Shown: positions 59,585 to 64,000 of the stretch, piece after piece
Numbering within the stretch: the stretch's first letter is position 1
Layout of the letters: the number at the start of each line of letters is the position of its first letter
From: Cinnamomum chago
Taxonomy: Eukaryota > Streptophyta > Magnoliopsida > Laurales > Lauraceae
Direction: 5' to 3'
DNA length: 64,000 nucleotides
Assembly (NCBI GenBank): GCA_038049695.1
Contig: CP142457.1
Location: 28,853,001 to 28,917,000 of the forward strand
The notes under the pieces: generated by a model
Told to the model about the DNA's origin: nothing
Database searches by the model: none
Seen by the model: only the letters and a program-made list of their open reading frames with translations
Program-made: the position numbers and the translations under genes

Positions 59585-59920
59585 GCAGTTAGTTTGCTGG
59601 CAAAACTAAAATATATTGTGCAAACATTGCGCCAGCGTGAAAGGCGGAGTTGGAGGGTGAAGTTTGCCGGCGAATTATGTAGATCGCCGAGAACATGTTG
59701 ACCTCTGCCGGGGCAAAAAGCAAATCGCCGGGAAAAATATGACATTTTGCTAGCAAAATAAATAAATCGCCAGGAAAAAGACGACCTTTGCCGACAAAAA
59801 TTTGTCGCTGGAAAAACAATACCTTTTCCCGGGTTTTTTCGCCGGTAAATGTTATATTTTCCCCGCATTTAATGATTGTGCCGGGAAAAAACGCCAATAA
59901 AAGTACAAATTGTTGTAGTA

Positions 59921-60358
59921 CGTGGCGTTTGAAATCTGAAACCAAACCCAAGCAGGGTCTTCTTCCTCACTCCCATTCTGGAACCAGAGAAGCAGCAACC
60001 ACAGCAAGATGCGGCAGCACGGGGCTCCGTTAACGATAGTTGTCTTATTCTCCGGGGACGATCTTGAAAGTCTAACGATGGTGGGGTTTCACCGCGACAG
60101 AACGGAGAAGCATCAGCTTCCATTCTTCTTCCTCTTCGACGACGGCGCAAGTAGCGGCGATGTCGATGGATGTCCCTTTCTCTGACGACGGCATGCAAAG
60201 CTACAGAGGAGCCCTCCTTCTCGGTCCTCTTCTTCTCCTTGACGATGATGGTGCAGCCGGTGGCAGCAGCAGGGATCTCACCCGTTTCCGGTCTCCTTCT
60301 CCTATTTCGGCGATCAACTTCCGGAACCAAAAGAAACCAAGAAAGATTGTCCCACTGT

Positions 60359-60419
<61 letters not shown>

Positions 60420-60464
60420 GACACCAGATTTCTTTGGTTCGTCCCATGCTCAGCTCTGGCTTTG
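59921..60464 (-). other. Copia 5' leader, part next to the primer binding site
   Basis: Non-coding leader with a GA/CT microsatellite. The open frames across it on both strands are low complexity and not supported as genes. Confidence 0.6.
60362..60416. repeat. CT microsatellite
   Basis: About 27 CT units in the copia leader. Confidence 0.97.
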
Positions 60465-60476
60465 CCTCTGATACCA
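60465..60476 (-). other. Primer binding site of the copia element
   Basis: On the minus strand tggtatcagagg matches the initiator Met tRNA complement at 11 of 12 bases, a few bases from the LTR end at 60480. Confidence 0.85.
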
Positions 60477-60479
60477 ATT

Positions 60480-60635
60480 TGTTGTGCTTAGTGCACCAAT
60501 CAAGCCACACAAGCCACCACAGAGGAAAGATCACACACAAAGGAACACACAAGGTTTTACGTAGTTTGGCTTGAGCCTACATCCACAGGAGAATAAGGCA
60601 AGAGTATCACTATGAGGAAAGATTACAATGGAGTT
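60480..60635 (-). repeat. Truncated 5' LTR of the copia element
   Basis: It matches the first 156 bp of 45670-46118 (tgttgtgcttag.gcacc start) and then stops where the next LTR begins. The missing part should lie beyond the window. Confidence 0.88.
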
Positions 60636-61262
60636 TGTAAGGGCTTCAGATCCGAGCCAGGTCTGGGTTGAAGCTTACTCGGCCTACGAGCCCAACCCAA
60701 CCTACAGAACCAATCAAGGGTTGGGTCGAGGTCAGTCTGACCTACGAACCAAATTCAGGCTCAAACTAATCCCAGCCCGATTCACAAAACAGGGCCAGGC
60801 CACACCAAACTGCCCGATGATGGAAGTGGGAAATAGGGAAGGGCAGCTGGCAGAATCAGAAAAATAGGGAACGAAGTGGGGCAAGGCACTCCTCCCACGA
60901 TGGGAAGATGCAAATGGAAACACCAACACCTCTGTCGCCATGATCGACGGTTGATCAAAAAGCTATGGGAAATCCAGGAATCCATGGAGGAGAAGGAAAT
61001 AAAAGGGGAAAGAGATGAAAGAAAAGGTATGCCAAAATCACATCCAAAAACTAATCACTACATGAATTTCCAATCTTGGAGGTTAACTTAAGCATCGGAG
61101 AAAGTTTGGTCGGACCACCCGATCGAGTTTCACGGTATTTCTTTCTTCTTAAACAGGTATCTCATGGAGAGAAGGAGATCCCACATGGAGGAGAAGAGAA
61201 AGCACCAAACTCTGAAGTAAGGAAGTTCCATCATATTTCTCTCTTCAAAATTTGACATTACA
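60636..61262 (+). mobile_element. 5' LTR of a Tat-like gypsy element (627 bp)
   Basis: It starts tgtaagggcttcag inside the copia LTR and ends tttgacattaca, two bases before a primer binding site. The 5 bp before it, gagtt (60631-60635), should recur at the other end of the element. No coding capacity. Confidence 0.7.
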
Positions 61263-61264
61263 AT

Positions 61265-61281
61265 TGGCGCCGTCTGTGGGA
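61265..61281 (+). other. Primer binding site of the Tat-like element
   Basis: tggcgccgtctgtggga is a familiar primer-site sequence of plant Ty3/gypsy elements. I cannot name the tRNA with certainty. Confidence 0.75.
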
Positions 61282-61325
61282 ACGAGAAGGAAAGATTCAC
61301 TCACGTTTTGCTTTGCCAAAGATAA

Positions 61326-61523
61326 TGTCAAACCAGGAACATAATCCGGCGTCACCACCCCGAATGAAATGGTCTCCGCCTCAGGCAAATGAAGCGTGAC
61401 CCAGAGAGCAGTGCGAGGAGTTAGGAAAGGACCCCCTGACCAATCACTTCGATGGGGTAGACTTCGAGTATGTCTCGTGCACAGAAAGTGGTCGTAGCAT
61501 TCCATCCGGAGAAGGGAACGAGC
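61326..61523 (+). pseudogene. Start of gag of the Tat-like element
   Basis: ATG at 61326 gives MSNQEHNPASPPRMKWSPPQ, a typical low-complexity gag beginning, with a stop after about 24 codons and another frame continuing. The reading is cut at 61528 by the next LTR. Only the position after the primer site supports the call. Confidence 0.45.
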
Positions 61524-61528
61524 GGGTT

Positions 61529-64000
61529 TGTAAGACCCCAACCCGAGTGACCTCGATAAGTATTGAGTAAGTCATGTTTTAGTTTTAAGCGTGATTAGTG
61601 AATGCTGGTTAAGTTGGGATTAGAATAGCTTTTGTTATAGCTTTGGAGGATTTTGAGTGCCTTTATGCTCAGTGGGACCCTTTAGGGGTTCCTTTTGTGA
61701 CTTTGCGTTTGCTTTAGGGATTTTCTGAGATTCCTGTGATTTGTATCTTAATCCCGTTTTACTTATCTTGTTAATTTGTTCAACTTTTATGTTGATTCCG
61801 TTCCTGTCCGAAATCCCGAAACCCGACTTTCCTAACATTGAGGGCAAAACAGTCTTTTTACAGTAAATCTGTACCCAAAATTTGATATTCCCGAAACTCT
61901 TGAAATATATACATTTTGGAAACTAAAAATTTCGTCAATCATTTTTATCTTCTTTGTCAAACTCATCCAAGGTCCCGAAAGCTATGATCTCAGCCCCATA
62001 ATATCTTCAAATGGTGGAGCCCATCTTCACTTGTATAAAAGGAGAACCTTCGTTCTCTTTTCCCTTTTCTAGCTCAAACCAAACCCCAACTGGGGTTTTC
62101 TCTTTTCTCTTCTTCCTCTAGCTTTTCCACCTCAATCACTACCAAATCTTGCACCAATAAGCAAATGGAGGTTGTCTTCTTCTTCCTCTCCTTTAGAGCT
62201 CTTCATTGATAGCATTTGTGGAGGAAGTCATCCATCTCTAGACCCTTGTGAAACTCATCTTACCTACTTGAAGAACTTCCTAGTAAGCTTCCCCTTCCAA
62301 TCTCTTTGATATGTATTCTCCCAGCCTTAGGGAAGCCCCATTTTCATTATTGAAGGTTTCTTCCTCCTTCCTCATTGTCTTGACCATTTTAGGGTTTGTA
62401 TTTGGGGTTTTGATGTGTTTGTAGGCTATCTTTGAGAGAGGCTTGATTTGCTTGTTAGAGACCCAACGCAAGTGGATGAATGGGTATTTAAGCATTATAT
62501 AGTTTTATGAGAAATCTGTTGATTTTGTCATTTCTATTCATACTATTCTTGATTTACATGATTTTGAAATAAATGCACATGAATGAGTTGGTTGGTTGTT
62601 TAATTAACTCCAAGAAATGTTAGCATTTATAACCTTTCATTTATTACTTGTTTGTGGTATAAATGAATCCTTGTGATTGTGGATTTTCTTTCCTCTTTTG
62701 TGGTTGAATGTGATTGAGAAGAAGGTATTTGATTTGATGTTTGTGGAATTATTGATGGGGATTTGAATGGTGTTTGAATGGGCTCAAAGGGGGTTATAAG
62801 AGGATGAGAAAGGGGTGAGCAGAACTGTCCCCAAAACTAGTTCTGGACAATTCGCTCGAGCGAACTTTGGCTTACTTGAGCGAACCCTCCCAGAACTATT
62901 TCCAGAGAATGGTTAGCTCGAGCGAACTGAAATTTCGCTCGAGCCAACCTGGACTGGATGAGTTCACTCAAGCGAACTCAACTTCGCTTGGGCGAACCCA
63001 CCCAGAAAATCATTCCAAAGAGCTCACTGCTCGAGCGAACTCCAGGTCCGCGCGAGTGATGAGTACTGTTCACCCGAGGCTACCTTAGAAGTAAAAATGA
63101 AATGTTTAGATGATTGGGAGAGGTTTGTTGAGAGCCCTAATGAAATGGAGGTATGAAGAAATGATACATGAAGCCCGTTTGAGAAAAAAACCACTTCCCA
63201 AAGATCCATTGTAGTTTTGAAATTCACCAAGGTGTATAAGGACCCCGGAATGTCCCCAAACTCAAGGAGTGCCAAGTCTTTATTGATATTGACATACGGG
63301 ATTCCTATTCACCTTGAACTAGTCTTGAACCCCGATACTTGTCCTAAGATTTCGAAAGTTTAATAGTTTTTCATTGTTCCCGAATTTTATATGCACTCCC
63401 GAAAATATTGAAATTGCAATTGTAGCATTTTGCTAGCCCCGATATGCATGCCCGAATTGAAGTGATAATTGTGCCTTTGAGCACTCTCGTCTTGTACATT
63501 TATATACTTGCAGTTGATGTGTTTTATACGTGTCTTGATTATGTTATTTAACCTGAGTTGGCACCACTAAGTTTGGATAACCTTGTCATTTTGATCCACC
63601 GACTTAGAGATCCCCCTCTTTTCCCGCCAATTGCAGTTTGGATCCCGCTACCCGATTTATTACCGTGGTCTTATCCCGTTACCCCGGCTCGCGACCGTGG
63701 TTCCTGATGCCCGGCTCGTTACCATGGTCATGTCCCGTATTATTATATGTATATGTATATATTGTTGAAACTCCTCACCTCGTGTGGCTGAGATCAATAC
63801 TTTGATATGCTCTTGTCACTTCGGTGATAGAGGACTTAGCTTCGTGTGGTTGTCATCTTGTTTGTTTCCCGATTCCTTGGTTACCTTTACTTGTTTCACA
63901 TTGCATATATGTTTTTGAATAAATGAATTATTTCTTCCATGAAATTTATTGTTTAAAAGGTTTAAAAGTTTTCCAAGGTAAATCTTATTATGTTATTTTG
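61529..64000 (+). mobile_element. Tekay-like gypsy LTR running off the window
   Basis: It starts tgtaagaccccaacccgag, like the solo LTR at 41085-43944 read on its own strand. A TATA box (tataaaa) lies at 62034-62040, followed by a pyrimidine-rich leader. The gctcgagcgaac array lies about 820 bp downstream. The 5 bp before it, gggtt (61524-61528), is the predicted target duplication. Whether a full element or another solo LTR follows cannot be told. Open frames in it have no recognisable product. Confidence 0.75.
62851..63062. repeat. Array of gctcgagcgaac words in the Tekay-like LTR
   Basis: Eight or so copies of ctcgagcgaac and variants, alternating orientation, with cccagaac-type spacers. 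Confidence 0.85.

Larger units (their letters stand above)
53393..59920. mobile_element. CACTA (En/Spm) element carrying captured gene exons
   Basis: The ends cgctacaacaatttacact and, reversed, tactacaacaatttgtact are inverted repeats close to the CACTA-family terminus cactacaacaa. The flanks ctt and cgt could be a decayed 3-bp duplication. Both subterminal zones (to 53930 and from 59585) hold many gccggcg / cgccggg words, a hallmark of the family. No transposase was found, so it is non-autonomous. The interior holds exons of an ITPase gene on the minus strand and long unassigned AT-rich DNA (53940-55420, 56520-58700) in which I recognise nothing else. Confidence 0.78.
45670..60635 (-). mobile_element. 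Degenerate Ty1/copia element with three nested insertions
   Basis: On the minus strand the order is truncated 5' LTR (60480-60635), primer binding site, about 1 kb of leader split by a CACTA element, gag, integrase, RT, RNaseH split by a solo LTR, polypurine tract and 3' LTR (45670-46118). The predicted target duplication is ataat (45665-45669); its partner lies beyond the window. Many stops and frameshifts make it non-functional. The gene order of integrase before RT is diagnostic of copia. Confidence 0.9.

Noticed and set aside
59869..60552. 227-codon minus-strand open frame
   Set aside because: It passes through the CT/GA microsatellite (Arg-Glu repeats), the copia leader and the primer site, and crosses the CACTA end. 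A chance frame.

Overview
The window looks like nuclear DNA of a flowering plant. It is AT-rich and full of plant-type transposable elements (Ty3/gypsy, Ty1/copia, hAT, CACTA), and the only two cellular gene families I could recognise, a plant AGO2/AGO3-type Argonaute and an inosine triphosphate pyrophosphatase, are both broken pieces. I cannot name the species. I see no intact cellular protein gene, no tRNA or rRNA gene and no CRISPR array.

Left part (1-19746). Minisatellite and low-complexity DNA come first, then fragments of Athila-like LTRs on the minus strand. A hAT-type MITE (5621-15141) is split by a large gypsy LTR composite that itself contains a Sirevirus-like solo LTR (10574-12784, TSD gctca) and a GC-rich hAT-like element. 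A second solo LTR (17600-19627, TSD gacct) follows.

Middle part (19747-34386). A degenerate gypsy element has a 5' LTR, a primer binding site, a gag with stop codons and a protease-RT-RNaseH-integrase reading frame cut off before the last catalytic residue. Its gag is interrupted by a very young, complete, non-autonomous LTR element (23666-31096, TSD gtttg, LTRs almost identical). That element encodes only a coiled-coil plus CCHC protein.

Argonaute region (34387-45669). An AGO2-like pseudogene keeps its promoter, its N-terminal exon, an intron and the N-to-PAZ coding exon. That exon is interrupted by a nearly intact hAT transposon (35773-40532) and by a solo LTR (41085-43944, TSD tgacc), and it carries several stops and frameshifts. 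The MID-PIWI half was not found. A small retroposed transcript end (45383-45570) lies just before the next element.

Right part (45670-64000). A degenerate Ty1/copia element on the minus strand is the base of a nested stack. A hAT MITE (46245-47262), a solo LTR (47979-49742) and a 6.5 kb CACTA element (53393-59920) all sit inside it. The CACTA element carries exons of an inosine triphosphate pyrophosphatase gene, so it is a Pack-CACTA-like gene capture. The copia 5' LTR is broken by a Tat-like gypsy element (from 60636), which is broken in turn by a Tekay-like gypsy LTR (from 61529) that runs off the window.

Themes. Target-site duplications make the order of insertion readable at most junctions. 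Four solo LTRs stand against one complete LTR element, so LTR-LTR recombination has been frequent. Several LTRs carry arrays of short self-complementary GC-rich motifs, in one family directly upstream of the TATA box.
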